DNA of 64,000 bases from assembly GCA_963575745.1 (NCBI GenBank), contig CAUYUJ010001714.1:271253-335252 (forward strand). Reading direction: 5' to 3'. Within the stretch, counting starts at the first letter, position 1; every line of letters starts with the position of its first letter. Made by a program: the position numbers and the translations under genes. The notes below the pieces were generated by a model. The model ran no database searches and had not been told where the DNA came from. It saw only the letters and a list, made by a program, of their open reading frames with translations. This stretch comes from Prorocentrum cordatum. Its lineage: Eukaryota; Sar; Dinophyceae; Prorocentrales; Prorocentraceae. Of the stretch, positions 10,482-21,347 are shown in pieces.

Positions 10482-12220
10482 ACATGATCGACCTACGAAC
10501 CCGGAAAGGAATACACAAATGTAAGACATGGCAACGTTTCAAAGACACCTGCTTGGGCGACGGGCAAATGCAATGCTTAGTGTATCGATCTTGATGTACC
10601 GTGCCGAGGGCTGTACTGTGCAGCGCCGTGCTGAACTGCGATGTGCCATGCCGCGATTGTGCTCTATATAGCGTTGTGGATCGAGTCTTCCTTTGCATCC
10701 GAGTCCTGACCGAACTGATTTAAATCTTAAGCTCGAGCTGCCTGAGCACATAACTAGTAGCTGCCCCAGAGCTGATTGACAGGGGAACATGCCAGGAGGA
10801 CGCGCCGCGGAACGTCCCAAGGGACGCGCCAGGCGACATGCCAGGGGACATGCCATGGGGGCGCACCGCGGGACGTGGGAAGGGGACACGCTACGGAACG
10901 TGCCAATGGACGTGCCACGGGACGTGCCAAGGGACGCGCCGCGCGACGTGCCAGGGGGACTCGCCACGGGACGCGCCACGGAACGTGCCAAAGAACGTGC
11001 CAGGTTGCAATGCTGAATGTATCGATCTTGATGTACCGTGCCGAGGTCTGTGCTGTGCAGCGCCGTGCTGAACTGCGATGTGCCATGCCGCGATTGTGCT
11101 CTATATAACGTTGTGGATCGAGTCCTCCTTTGTATCCGAGTCCTGACCGACCGAACTGATCTGGATCTGAAGCTCGAGCTGCCCTAGCACATAGTAGCTG
11201 CCCCCGAGCTAATTGACAGGGGAACATGCCAGGAGGACGCGCCGCGGAACGTCCCAAGGGACGCGCCAAGCGACGTGCCAGGGGACGTGCCATGGGGAAG
11301 CACCGCGGGACGTGCGAAGGGGACGCGCTACGGAACGTGCCAATGGACGTGCCACGGGACGTGCCAAGGGACGCGCCGCGCGACGTGCCAAGGGGCCTCG
11401 CCACGGGACGCGCCACGGAACGTGCCAAAGAACGTGCCAGATTGCAATGCTGAGTGGATCGATCCTGATGTACCGTGCCGAAAGCAATGCTGTGCAGCGC
11501 CGTGCTGAACTGCGATGTGCCATGCCACGAGTGTGCTCTATAGCGTTTTGGATCGAGTCTTCCTTTGCATTCGAGTCCTGACCGAACTGATCCGGATCTT
11601 AAGCTCGAGCTGCCTGAGCACATTGTAGCTGCCCCAGAGCTAATTCACAGGGGGGCATGCTAAGGAGACGCACCGCGGAACGTTCCAAGGGACGCGCCAG
11701 GCGACGTGCCAGGGGGCGTGCCATGGGGACGCACCGCGGGACGTGCGAAGGGGACGCGCTACGGAGCGTGCCAATGGACGTGCCACGGGACGTGCCAGGG
11801 GACGCGCCGCGCGACGTGCCAAGGGGACTCGCCACGGGACGCGCCACGGAACGTGCCAAAGAACGTGCCAGATTGCAATGCTGAGTGAATTTATCGATCT
11901 TGATGTACCGTGCCGACGGCTGTGCTGTGCTGCGCCGTACTGAACTGCGATGCGCCATGCCGCAATTGTGCTGTACTGTGTTGTGTTTTGGATCGAGTCC
12001 TCCTTTGCATTCGAGTCCTGACCGAACTGATCTGGATCTGAAGCTCGAGCTGCCTGAGCACATAATCCACATAGTAGCTGCCCCAGAGCTAATTGACAGG
12101 GGAACATGCCAGGAGGACGCGCCGCGGAACAGCCCCAAAGGACGCGCCAGGCGACGTGCCAGGGGACGTGCCACGGGGACGCACCGCGGGACGTGCCAAG
12201 GGGACGCGCTACAGAACGTG
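10482..12220 (+). repeat. 437-bp tandem repeat, four units, with leader
   Basis: A leader (ACATGATCGACCTACGAACC, CCCGGAAAGGAAT) precedes units starting TCGATCTTGATGTACC at 10585, 11022, 11459 and 11894 (periods 437, 437, 435; the last unit is truncated). Each unit holds a TGTGCTCTATA stretch, a CTGACCGAACTGAT block, and an internal array of about 20-bp GACGTGCCANGGGACGC subrepeats. Open frames of about 75 codons in several phases come from the subrepeat. Related copies are at 42694-43225 and 44129-44980. Confidence 0.9.
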
Positions 12221-12529
12221 CTGGGGACAAGCGTCGGGACAATCATGTAAGAGATCTCCCTGGGTGGCCTGAGCATGGAAAAACACGTGGTTCCAGCTCG
12301 GGACAGCCATGTTAGATACCCCCTGCGTGACCTGGATACGCTGAATTCGCGCTACCGCTCGAGACATCCTCGCAATGTCTTCCCTGTAGAGGCCCCCAAA
12401 GCGCAACCCCCTGTTCAGAGCAAGAAAACATCACTTTTCTGTATTGGGACATGTGTTCGGGTAGAGCTTTTCGGCCCCACGTGCGTTTCCTCATAATTCG
12501 GCGTTGGGCCCGACGCCATGTTAGATACC

Positions 12530-12690
12530 CCAACTCTGCAAAACCAGCGTTTCGCTCGAGACATCCTCAACAAATTCTGAAAACAAGCGTTTCGCTCGAG
12601 ACATCCGCCAACTCTGCAAAAGCAGCGTTTCGCTCGAGACATCCTCAACTAATTCTGAAAAACAAGCGTTTCGCTCCAAACATCTTCAAA
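12530..12690. repeat. 39-bp repeats with AAGCGTTTCGCTCGAGACATCC core
   Basis: Alternating blocks of CTCTGCAAAACCAGCGTTTCG and CAAATTCTGAAAACAAGCG, each followed by CTCGAGACATCC. The same repeat is expanded at 44985-45490. Confidence 0.75.
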
Positions 12691-12820
12691 TTTTAGTTCG
12701 CCGGCCCACCTCGACCTCTATATTTATTGCGAAAGAAATTCACCGGCCCACCTCAAGTCAAACCCGGGGGGTAACAAACTAAAAGAGAACACTGGGCTTA
12801 AGCCCTTTCCGGGAAAAATG
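12691..12820. repeat. Dispersed repeat with CTAAAAGAGAAC and GGGCTTAAGCCC
   Basis: Also found at 38771-38900 and 45491-45615. Shared words are AGAAATTCRCCGGC, CTAAAAGAGAACNCTGGGCT and CCCTTTCC. In the first two copies it sits next to the 39-bp repeat or an assembly gap. Confidence 0.75.
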
Positions 12821-14915
12821 CACCCGGGAGGCCCCGAAGTCACGCCGACCAGCCCCCAAAACGAGCCGCAGGCGCTTTCAAAACTGCTTTCAAGAGACCC
12901 TGCCCCCCCCCCCACGAATAAATGCAAGGGGTCGGCGGATGTAGCGTAAGCCAATAGAATCTCTCGAAGGAGGCACGGTGGCGGATGGGTTGAAGGCCGC
13001 AAAAGTTCATTCACTTGCGCTCCCCACTACCACTACCCTCCTGGCGACAACTCGCCTGAAGATCATGTCGGGATTGGCCAGTGGATACGCGAAGCATTCA
13101 ACTTCCAACCATATAGCCCTCGTACGTTCAAGCATTGGCCGGTGGATACGCGAAGCATTAAACTTCCTACCTTCCTGCTACCCCTACTTCTTCACTGCTT
13201 GCCCTGCAGGTGAGGGCGTACCTTGGAAGTGATGTCTTGACCCGCGACTTCCATCCTGAGCGTGGCAGTTAAGCATAGCGGTAACCGCGCATCTGCCCTC
13301 GAATAAAGCTGTGGCCCGGGTGTAATCATCATCATCAGCAGCATCACAACCATGATCAGCATCGTCGTCACAATGTCGCATCACATCGTTGTCACAGTGA
13401 GCATCGTCTTCACAGCCAGCATCGAAGTCGTCATATTAGTCACCGCATTCGTTCGATGTGGGCGTGCTGGGTCTCGGGGACATGCTCCGAACAAGGGTGC
13501 ATCATACTCTGTGCCCTCCCCTCCCCTCCCCCATCACTCCGCTCCCATACCGTCCTCCCCGCCGCCACCTCGCCCCCTGCCCCGCGCGAGGGGCGGGCGG
13601 CCTTCTAAGAGAGGGGGGGGGGGGCTTTTTCGAAGGCAGGGGCCTTCTTAGAAGGGCTCTTTTCTGAGAAGCCTTCTAAGAAGCCTCAGGGCCCTCGTAA
13701 AAGGCTCCTGCCTTCTGATAAGACCCCCGCCTTGCTAGCCCCCTCTCACGCCACCCTCCTTCGGGCGCGCCGCCAACTCTGATTCCCCCAGCAGCCCCCT
13801 CCTCCCACCCCGCTTGCCCCCGAACCCCCAGTCGGAGGCGTCCCAAGAGGGTGGCGTCCAGACGGGGTCGCAAATCATGACACGAAGCATTTACGCGGAC
13901 TAGGGCGGGGACCAGGGGCAGTATTGAAACGAGAAGACTGGGTCATGAAATTCGGAGAAATACCATGGCCCCAGCCAAGATATAGATATCCAAGCCACCC
14001 TAATTACTCATCACCCACCCTCTTGGCCGCCCCCAGACCCCCATCCCCTCCAGTGCAGGCTCCGTCAGCGTCGAATTTTGGAAGTCAGATCGAGTCAGGA
14101 TCTACGTCGGATCGGGCTGCATCGGCAAGGAGTCGAAATCGGATCGGACCCGCTGCGCCGAGATACGCAACAACACCGTGCAAACATCGGGCAGCACCGG
14201 ACCACCAGAGCATCGGAATCGGATCGGATCGCGCCAGCCGAGGTCGATATCGAATCGGATCGATCGGATCGAAACTGACCCTGCCCTTGCGCCCCCAGAC
14301 CTGTGACCACCGCCGCCCTGTACAGACCCGCGCCGCCAGAGCCGCCGACCCCACGAACCCGTGGCCGGCCCCTCGCCGCATGCCGATTGCTGGCGGCGGC
14401 GAGGACAGGAGTCGGGCACGCGGACTTCGGATCCGTGGAGCTGGCGGGTGGGCCGCAGATCCACGGCATCGGGGAACGTGCCCCCTAAGACACGAGGCCA
14501 GCGCCGCCTGATGCGGCGACGGAGCGTGCTGCTACTCCACGCGTGAGCCACTCCACGCGGCGTTGTCCAAGTCTGCGCCTCCCCGGGTGAGAGACAGAGA
14601 TAGAGAGACAGAGAAAGAGAGACAGAGCGACAGAAAGAGAGAGAGAGAGAGAGCGTACATCGCGATGCTCTTTCACGGCGCCTGCGGGTCTGGGATCCGC
14701 CCGTGAGACACGTCACACCTGCGGACCCGGTCCCCAGTGCGTCCTGGCTAGGGCTCGAAGGCACACCCGGTCACGGCGAAGACAGCGCCACGGAGAGGGC
14801 AAGGACAACTTTTTGGTCCGGGGCGAGCGGTCACTCCGCGCGGCGCGGGGTGGTCTGAGCGGGGTTGCGCACTGGCAAACTGGCACCATGGAGGCGGGGA
14901 GACAGGAAGGCGGCC
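12821..14915. other. No gene seen; small repeats and hairpins
   Basis: A 34-bp word ATTGGCCRGTGGATACGCGA... is duplicated at 13073-13106 and 13134-13167. Degenerate CAT/CGT triplets run through 13318-13440. The AAGAAGGCC/CCTTCTTAG words at 13600-13700 can form hairpins. An AG-rich microsatellite is at 14583-14656. Open frames here look like GC-rich background, without conserved residues. Confidence 0.5.
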
Positions 14916-14968
14916 GCGGACTCCTCGACTCCTCCTCGACTCCTCCTCGACTCCTCCTCGACTCCTCC
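14916..14968 (+). repeat. CTCCTCGACT decamer repeat abutting assembly gap
   Basis: About five copies of CTCCTCGACT run into the N tract, so the gap probably hides more of this array. Confidence 0.85.
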
Positions 14969-15068
14969 NNNNNNNNNNNNNNNNNNNNNNNNNNNNNNNN
15001 NNNNNNNNNNNNNNNNNNNNNNNNNNNNNNNNNNNNNNNNNNNNNNNNNNNNNNNNNNNNNNNNNNNN
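14969..15068. other. Assembly gap (100 N)
   Basis: Exactly 100 N, a conventional placeholder. The true length is unknown. Confidence 0.99.
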
Positions 15069-15657
15069 ATCAAGTCGTCCATGTTCCTCTGGGGGTCGAG
15101 GGGGAGCACCTTGAGGACGCGGTCGGCGTGCTTATGCGGTGCCGCGTCGGACCAGCTGGCGCCTCCACAACTTGCAGTCGCTCCAGCTCGCCCAGTTGTC
15201 GGGGCCCGCGAAATCCTCACCTTTTTTCGCCCCAGCCGTCACCCTTCCAATCATCTCTCTGTCCCCAGCCCCCCTTCCAGCTGGACTCGCCCCAGTAGTT
15301 GGCCCTTCAGTCAGCGCCCCAGTCCGCCTGAACGTCGTCCCTGACGATCGCGGGGCGGCCCACGCCTGCTGAAACGCCTCGAGACCGACTCTGAGTCCAC
15401 GGATCGGAATCGCGCCACGGGTCTCCATCATCCTGTGCAGTGCCGCTGGCTCGCCCTTTGCCTGCAGCTGCGTTTTCCTGGCTCGCTTGGCTGGACACTT
15501 GAACCTGGCCAAGTACTGCTCGGATGATCTGCTCCTGTTGCTGCGCTGAAACTCCCGTGGAGGAGGATGGGCTCGAGGCAAGCGGCACTGCTGTTGGCGC
15601 CGCTCTCGTCTCTGCAACGGCCTCATCGAGCAGAGTTCTGAGCTGTTCCCCCGCCAT
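15069..15657 (-). pseudogene. Copia-2 gag fragment
   Basis: The minus frame from 15657 (MAGEQLRTLLDEAVAETRAA) leads to QQQEQIIRAVLGQVQVSSQ and DPWRDSDPW. A second frame continues with GPDNWASWSDCKLWRRQLVRR and KHADRVLKVLPLDPQRNMDD up to the gap. DPW repeats followed by W..W....LWRR and a short leucine-rich segment resemble the gag N-terminus of dinoflagellate Copia elements. The rest of the element is absent or lost in the gap. One frameshift lies near 15330. Confidence 0.5.
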
Positions 15658-17158
15658 TCTGCATTGGCCGTCCTCGTCGGCTCACTGTCTTGCTGTTCCC
15701 AACGCTGTACTGATCGGTCCCTGGCCCGCCCCCGGCGAGCCGCGTGGAGAATTAGCATCACGCTCTCCCGATATAGTCACAGCCCACAGATCAGAGCCTC
15801 CTCAGAGACTCCGCTACCACCTGTTCCCCAACGGACGGTGTCGGAGGATAACGTAGTGTCCTTCAGTGCTTCTGCTCGCACCAGACCCCAGTGCGATCTC
15901 CGATAGCACAGCATTCTGTCCACTCGCAAACAATGAACGCGGAAGGAAAAAGGAATGGGCGTGAGGGGCCGGGATCTGGAAGGAGCGGCGCAACTCGGGA
16001 TGTCCGCAAATGGGTGGAGGAAAGGGCCTTTAGCCAAAGGTTACGGAAGGGACCCATCGTCTCTCTATACCGTTCAAGTACCCCTCGCCAGATCAATGAG
16101 CCGCAGGCGCCCATGCCCACAAACAGACTTTCCCGAACGACGCCGAGACCGCAGAACGGCGCGCAAAGCCAGAGCGGCAGACGAGCAGACCGAACCGGCT
16201 CACACCGACACACTGCAGGCGCGAACGACAGGCCTCTCTGGAAATTACAAACTATGGATATCAGCAGGCGGGGCACACGAAGCCTGCTTTGCCGCGGTTG
16301 AACGATTTCACTGCGTCTCGCGGAATCGCGGTCTCGCACTTGCCGCACTTCAGTATCGAACTAAGACGGCACGCCAGGCCAGTCCAGTTTTCTATCTCAC
16401 GCGAAGAGACCCCAAAGAGGCCCCGGGGCCCCCAAGAGGCCCTCAAGAGGCACCAAGAATCCACGAAGAAAGAGGCCCGCGAAATTGACGAGTGGCGCGT
16501 TGTTGGCATGCTCAACGCTGCTTCGCGATACTGTATGCTGACACGTGGTGAATGCTCAGTGCCTTCGTGGACATTCGCACGCTCGTCCTGGCGCTGAAAC
16601 AGGAATAGCGCGCCCGCGCTGCGCCAGCAACACCCTGGGGCGGGCAGAGCGACACGGCAGACCAGCGCGGCCGACGAGCAGGGCCCACCACCCAACGCCA
16701 CGTCTTTTCGCGCTGCGGACGTGCTCCGGAGGTAACGTGCTGAGCGGCAGCGTTTTCCGCGGATGTGCAACGCAACGTACCCAAGAGTGATCAAATCATT
16801 CTCAAAATGCTACATGTTGTACTGTTTTAAATTATGCTGTAACCCACCCGGGGCCACGAAACTTCCGTCGACCCAAAGTGGGGGGCCCTCCTGGGCCCCA
16901 AAACCTACAAACACATTGAAAAATATCATGTGGGCCCATGGGGCCGCTTCGGGTCTGAGAGGGCGCCGAGACAGCTCAAGACGGCCTCAGCACGGGCCAA
17001 GACGGCCCCAAGACAGTCCAAGGTGGCCCCAAGAGGGGCCAAAAAGCCCTCAAGACGCCCAAGAGCGCCCCAAGAGGACCCCCAACAGCGCCTCCAGATG
17101 TCAAATCATTGATTTTCCGGTGGTTGTTGGAAGATGTTAGCGGCCTCGCCTTTACGAC
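15658..17158. other. No gene seen; includes CCCCAAGAGGCC-type minisatellite patches
   Basis: Frames of 100-180 codons overlap on both strands without recognisable motifs. CCCCAAGAGGCC-like words occur at 16390-16475 and densely at 16966-17095, ending just before the left LTR of the giant element. Confidence 0.5.
16966..17095 (+). repeat. CCCCAAGAGGCC-family minisatellite
   Basis: Degenerate 12-14 bp units (GGCCCCAAGACGG, GCCCTCAAGACGCC). The same family continues on the far side of the giant element at 35350-35670. Confidence 0.7.
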
Positions 17159-17337
17159 TGGGTCAGAGAACAAAGAAGCAGAACCCCTGATCCGTAGGTA
17201 GAGGAAGGAGGGAAAGCTAAGGATCTTTTCCTCCTGCGCGACCAGCGCCCTGGTCTCTCCCAGTACCTGTGCCGACAGGGCAGGCAAAAGGGCGAGTGAG
17301 GAGTAGAGATGAGGGCATGAGACGGGCCCCTTTCACA
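17159..17337 (-). repeat. 3' LTR candidate of the giant element
   Basis: On the minus strand it begins TGTGAAAGG and ends GACCCA. It aligns without gaps (bar one base) to 35160-35339, with about 24 differences. On the element strand it is immediately preceded by CGGGGCGGAGGG, a plausible polypurine tract. Confidence 0.65.
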
Positions 17338-17958
17338 CCCTCCGCCCCGAATCCCGCCCGCGCGGGCAGGGCCCCGGAGAAGGAGGAAAGAACCTGTCAC
17401 CCTCTTACTCCTCAACGCGCACACGTCCCGAACACGCCAGCAGGGCGCAAAAACACATAGCGCCTGTGCGGGGTGTGAACGGGCAAGGTAAGGAGCGAAG
17501 GAGCATCCAAGTGTCCAAAATCGTTTCCGAACACCCTTTAGGTACCCCTCGGCGCGCCTCCCAAGAACGCTTCGGCACTCGAGAGAGGGGAGGAATGGGA
17601 CACGGATGGGCGGAGCAAGAGGATCTGAGCAAACTAGAACAACATCAAAAGCCGCCGCGTCCAGCCTTGTTATTACAGGAAGGACACAGCGGGCGTTGCC
17701 ACCAGCATCAAGGAAAAATTGCGCATAAGTCACACGCAAAGCTCCGTCATATGTAATACGGAAGCTGTCGCACAGAGGATTGGCACGAGCATCATAAATT
17801 CGATGTCGCGTTGAAGAACACGAACAGTTACATAATCAATTTCTGCGCTGGGTGGGTCTCTTCGGCAGTGCCCCTTAAGGAGCGCGCCTCGGACATCACC
17901 AAGATGTGCATGAGAAGCCACTTTTCGTGGATAGCGAAGTGGCTAAAAGGTTGTGTTT
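17338..17958 (-). other. 3' region of the giant element
   Basis: An open minus frame (17739-17152, 195 codons) crosses into the LTR but has no recognisable domain. A copy of the 20-nt motif lies at 17687-17705. It is probably untranslated or the tail of the last coding block. Confidence 0.4.
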
Positions 17959-18952
17959 TTACTGTTCGAGGCGAACTCTGTAAAGACTAAGTTCAGCCAA
18001 ACTCGAGCAGTAGGCCTTGCGGCCGACATCGCTGGGCGTTGACGCGCGGGTAGAACTCACTGGCCCAAACACGGCGGCCGTCAATACCAGTGAAGCTCGT
18101 TTTGTATGTATCCCACGCGGTCCGCGCGTGCCAATTGCAGAATCGAGGATTGTGCTGGAGGTCACGGATGTACACGAACTCATCGTTGTTCTCCGTGATG
18201 TACATCCAGCAGTTGTTGTGGGAGCTCCAGTACCTGGGGCCCCACTCGCTGCCCTCGAGGCTGTGGCGCCAGCAGGCGGCGCACTCGTCGGCGGCGCGCG
18301 CCCGCTTGGTCCGCGGGGGCGCCGCTGGAGCGCGGACGCCAGCGCTGCCGCCAGCCAGATGCCAGCCGCTCGGGCGTGGCGCGGCAGCGGCGTCGCCGCG
18401 CGGCCCAGCGGGCATCGCTGCCAGCGCGCCAGCGTCGCGGGCACCAGCAGCGGCGCCAGTGTCAGCGCGAGGCGGCGGCGCCATGGCATCGCGTGTAAAA
18501 GGTGCGCGCGTGCGCGTGGGGGGGGGGGGGGGGGGGGGGGGGGGGGTATCAGGATCGGTTCCCACCCCTGAACCCTCCCCCCCATGGCCTTTTGATCCAA
18601 GGGCAGGTCCGACAGAGGCAGCCTTGGCAAGATTACGACGCGTGGTCCGGCAATAAGTGCCGTCCCCACGGGGAACGGCAATCGTGACCAGACCGCGTTC
18701 TTGCCGGATGCGTCTGTCCATCCTGCCCTCGCTCAACCACCAATTCCTGCGACCGGCGAAGCCAAGTGCCTGGCTGCGATAATGAAAATTGCAAGCCTTA
18801 CACATGTCATCCTCGGCCCAGGGCACCGTGCCGATAGCCGCACGGGCTCCGGTCATTGTGGCGGTGGAATCGAGACTCCTTGAGGAAACGCTGAAGGACG
18901 TCACGGAAGCGGTCGGGCAGGTGGGCAACCCGCATGGCACCACCGATTGCAC
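17959..18952 (-). CDS. Giant-element extra region, block 10: Cys-rich unknown protein with poly-Pro
   Basis: A 319-codon minus frame. It carries DDMCKACNFHYRSQALGF near the start, a poly-Pro run encoded by a 29-base G tract (18518-18546), an Ala/Pro-rich stretch, and a well-formed C-terminal segment ADECAACWRHSLEG, RYWSSHNNCWMYITENNDEF, VYIRDLQHNPRFCNWHART. The two CX2C pairs suggest metal binding. No known family is recognised. It follows block 9 after a frame change near 18905-18950. The poly-G tract makes the frame across it uncertain. Confidence 0.4.
18518..18546 (+). repeat. Poly-G tract (29 bases)
   Basis: An uninterrupted G run inside the minus-strand coding block, read as poly-Pro. 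It is likely length-variable and error-prone. Confidence 0.95.
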
Positions 18953-19722
18953 CTCTCCTCGGCCTTCTTCGCCACTATCCTCAATTTATTACGCTGCTCA
19001 CTGATAGCCGAACGCTGTCCCCCGAAGTAGATCTTCGTGCCCTCTGCGATGAGGCGGACCACCTCGTTGTGGGACAGGTTGGTCCTGATCCACTGGTTGA
19101 GCTCATGCAGGTACGCAAGGTCGGCAGCCTCAGCGCTACCAACTCCTGCGGCACCCACAGAGGTGCTGCATTGCCAGCATATGTCACATAGAGTGCCGCT
19201 GGCGGTAACAATCCCCAGGGATAGGAAGCGACTGCAATTGCTGCATCGAGGGATGTCATGCTGGAGCGACTCAGGGGCCCCGCTCGAAACGAGATCCCCA
19301 AGGGTGCCCCAGCGGGTGTTGCCACTGGCTTCAGAAGCAAGAGAATGACCGAGCAGGTTCATCGCGTCTCGATTAAGCGAAGCAGTGGCACGGGAAGCGA
19401 CCGATCGGCCGATCCCCTCGATCTCAGTGAGCGACAGTCGATCGTCGGGCAATCCAGCGCATTCGGTCGGTCCGATATCCGATACATCTAGGTTCCCGCA
19501 AGTCTTGGCCAGCTTCGCGCGGATGCGCGCAGCTTCGGCCCGTAGGGTAGTCTCGTTGTCACCCTCGTTGCGGTCGAGCTTCTTCTGCTGTGGGACCTGC
19601 ACCATCGTTTCCTGATCTGGTGATGCCGAAGCAACACTGCCTGGGCCCTGGGGTATCTCGACGGGAGCGTTGGGCATGGCAGCGCCTGACTCATCCAGGC
19701 AAAGCGCAGCAGGTGTTGCCAC
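18901..19722 (-). CDS. Giant-element extra region, block 9: unknown protein with CX2C pairs
   Basis: 273 open codons. The acidic/charged middle (RNEGDNETTLRAEAARIRAK) suggests helix. A probable zinc-binding segment reads IPRCSNCSRFLSL then TLCDICWQCSTS (CX2C...CX2CX2C). The C-terminal part HELNQWIRTNLSHNEVVRLI looks globular. Two copies of the 20-nt motif fall in it, one read as VATPA at the start and one as SGNTR inside the chain. The frame opens at the first of these motifs. No homologous family is recognised; codon use and strand match the adjoining blocks. Confidence 0.45.
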   Translation of the reverse strand: MATPAALCLDESGAAMPNAPVEIPQGPGSVASASPDQETMVQVPQQKKLDRNEGDNETTLRAEAARIRAKLAKTCGNLDVSDIGPTECAGLPDDRLSLTEIEGIGRSVASRATASLNRDAMNLLGHSLASEASGNTRWGTLGDLVSSGAPESLQHDIPRCSNCSRFLSLGIVTASGTLCDICWQCSTSVGAAGVGSAEAADLAYLHELNQWIRTNLSHNEVVRLIAEGTKIYFGGQRSAISEQRNKLRIVAKKAEERCNRWCHAGCPPARPLP

Positions 19723-19776
19723 CGGCTCCCCCCAAGGAGGGAATCCTGGAGATCCGTGCTGATCCGGACATTCTTG

Positions 19777-19999
19777 TTAGAAAGATCGGAGCGCTGCGAG
19801 GGCAGGATGATGAGCATGAATGGGGACCTTGTTGAATTTGGTCAGCTCTTGTATGCCCTCCAGCAGAAAGTGCTGGTATACCTTGGAGATCCACTGGAAG
19901 ATCCCCGTATCGAGGAACCGCAACAGCTTCTTGAAAAAGTGTTCTGCAGTACACACAGGAAGATCCCGCGCCCACGTATGAGTGTGGTTGTAAAAATAT

Positions 20000-20030
<31 letters not shown>

Positions 20031-20395
20031 GTCTCGGCCCCAAAACGAAACTGAAAGATCAAGCATGACTCAATATTGTCCTGCATGAACAGATCGGGGC
20101 CGCCGTGCATCTCGATCACCTGTTTGAGCTTGAACATCGGCGACTCCATCAATGGTACCGATGTCCAATAATACACCATATGGTTGTCCGATTGTGTCGT
20201 CCAGTTGTTGATATCCTTCGGACGGCAATCCATATGGTTAAGGACCTTCTCTGGTGGATCGAGGACGCATTCAAAGAGAGATGTACCAGAGCTCTGATCT
20301 GCCTGGATCTCGGCTGCCATCTCAGACTCCATGGCGTCATTGGCGGCCCCTTGTTCGTCGCTTACCACAACCTCGGAAAGATCAACAATAATTAA
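19777..20395 (-). CDS. Giant-element extra region, block 8: unknown protein interrupted by (TA)n
   Basis: One frame (20395-20040) reads LIIVDLSEVVVSDEQGAAND, then FECVLDPPEKVLNHMDCRPK, NNWTTQSDNHMVYYWTSVPL and MHGGPDLFMQDNIESCLIFQ. After the TA microsatellite, another frame (to 19777) reads TAEHFFKKLLRFLDTGIFQW, ISKVYQHFLLEGIQELTKFN. Both halves look like normal globular protein. The switch of frame at the microsatellite implies repeat-length change rather than an intron, since coding-looking sequence continues right up to it. Function unknown. Confidence 0.4.
20004..20030. repeat. (TA)13 microsatellite inside coding block 8
   Basis: A pure TA run. Minus frames across it read alternating Tyr-Ile, and the likely coding phase changes across it. 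Confidence 0.95.
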
Positions 20396-20903
20396 TGGTT
20401 GAGCGGTCGGCGGTGGTGTCAACCACTCGTTGCCGAGCGCTCTCGTCGACCTCCATCTGATCGCCAGCGGGCGTTGCCGCCAGCTCCTGATCAGGCAGTG
20501 GCGTCCGAGGAGCGGCGTTTCGAGGCGGCGCCCGTGGGATACGCACTCGCTGAAGAGAGGGAGTACCGAAGTAGGGAAGCTCACGGGATTGGGCATACTC
20601 AGCGATCAAGGAGCTGCATGACGATGGTCCCTTCATAGCAACCTCCATGTGGACACCATCAATCTTGTCGGCACGGATGGGCAAGGCGTAAACGACGCCC
20701 TTGAGGGGCAAATTCTTGTCGCAGTACCAGATGTTTACCCAGCGCAATCCGTAGTGCAGTATCGGTATCTGCACTGCGAAGAACTTCTCAAAGACGCCAA
20801 AGTGCATGACGGGGCCGTAGATGCGCCCCTTGTTCATGCGAACTTTTGTCCGCTGATCGCCGGGTAGTGATTGTCGTAGTGGTAGCAGTTGACCCAGCCA
20901 CAA
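20382..20903 (-). CDS. Giant-element extra region, block 7: unknown protein
   Basis: A 173-codon minus frame with a clearly protein-like stretch: RMNKGRIYGPVMHFGVFEKF, QIPILHYGLRWVNIWYCDKN, GVVYALPIRADKIDGVHMEV. A proline-rich tail follows, in which the 20-nt motif is read as LAATPAGDQ. The preceding block (20834-21253) supplies FTDVCVGDFFFVKNCGWVNC, likely the same domain with one frameshift near 20870. No family recognised. Confidence 0.45.
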   Translation of the reverse strand: MWLGQLLPLRQSLPGDQRTKVRMNKGRIYGPVMHFGVFEKFFAVQIPILHYGLRWVNIWYCDKNLPLKGVVYALPIRADKIDGVHMEVAMKGPSSCSSLIAEYAQSRELPYFGTPSLQRVRIPRAPPRNAAPRTPLPDQELAATPAGDQMEVDESARQRVVDTTADRSTINYC

Positions 20904-21347
20904 TTTTTCACGAAGAAGAAGTCACCGACGCAAACATCCGTGAAGATAGGACGACGGCTCACATCTCTCTGCGTCAGGTCTGCTGCGATGGGCCTGATCG
21001 CCGCCCTGCAGCACGCCATCGAGATGAGCCAACCCTTGTCCTGCTGGTATATATTTGGTGCTCCTGTGCACCAGGGCACGGACAATGGCCTCTTCGTCGA
21101 ACGTATCGGGGGCGGCAAAGTCTTCTGCCGAATGAAAGAATGCTGCCGTCTCTGCGGGATGGCCAGCAGGGGTTGCCCCCGGCGTAGGAGCAAGGGGTTG
21201 CTGTGCCGATGATGCAGAGGCAGACTCGTGGACAGAAGGTCGCTCGGAACCACTGAGCTGGGCTATCGGCGTCTGCTGCAGAGGTCTGGCGAATACGCCA
21301 CAAGAGCAGCCTTCGCAGCAGGCGTTGCCGCCGGCGCTGGTTGGCAT
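20834..21347 (-). CDS. Giant-element extra region, block 6: unknown protein, two overlapping frames
   Basis: Frame 21347-20922 reads QQTPIAQLSGSERPSVHESA, then ATPAGHPAETAAFFHSAEDF, FDEEAIVRALVHRSTKYIPA. Frame 21253-20834 then takes over with RDVSRRPIFTDVCVGDFFFV. Two copies of the 20-nt motif (21164, 21316) lie 152 bases apart in the Ser/Pro-rich linker. The changeover near 21000 is a frameshift. Function unknown. Confidence 0.35.

Noticed and set aside
10776-12250. Repeated 75-codon frames (MPGGRAAERPKGRA-like) in the 437-bp repeat
   Set aside because: The 20-bp subrepeat keeps several phases open at once and no phase is favoured.
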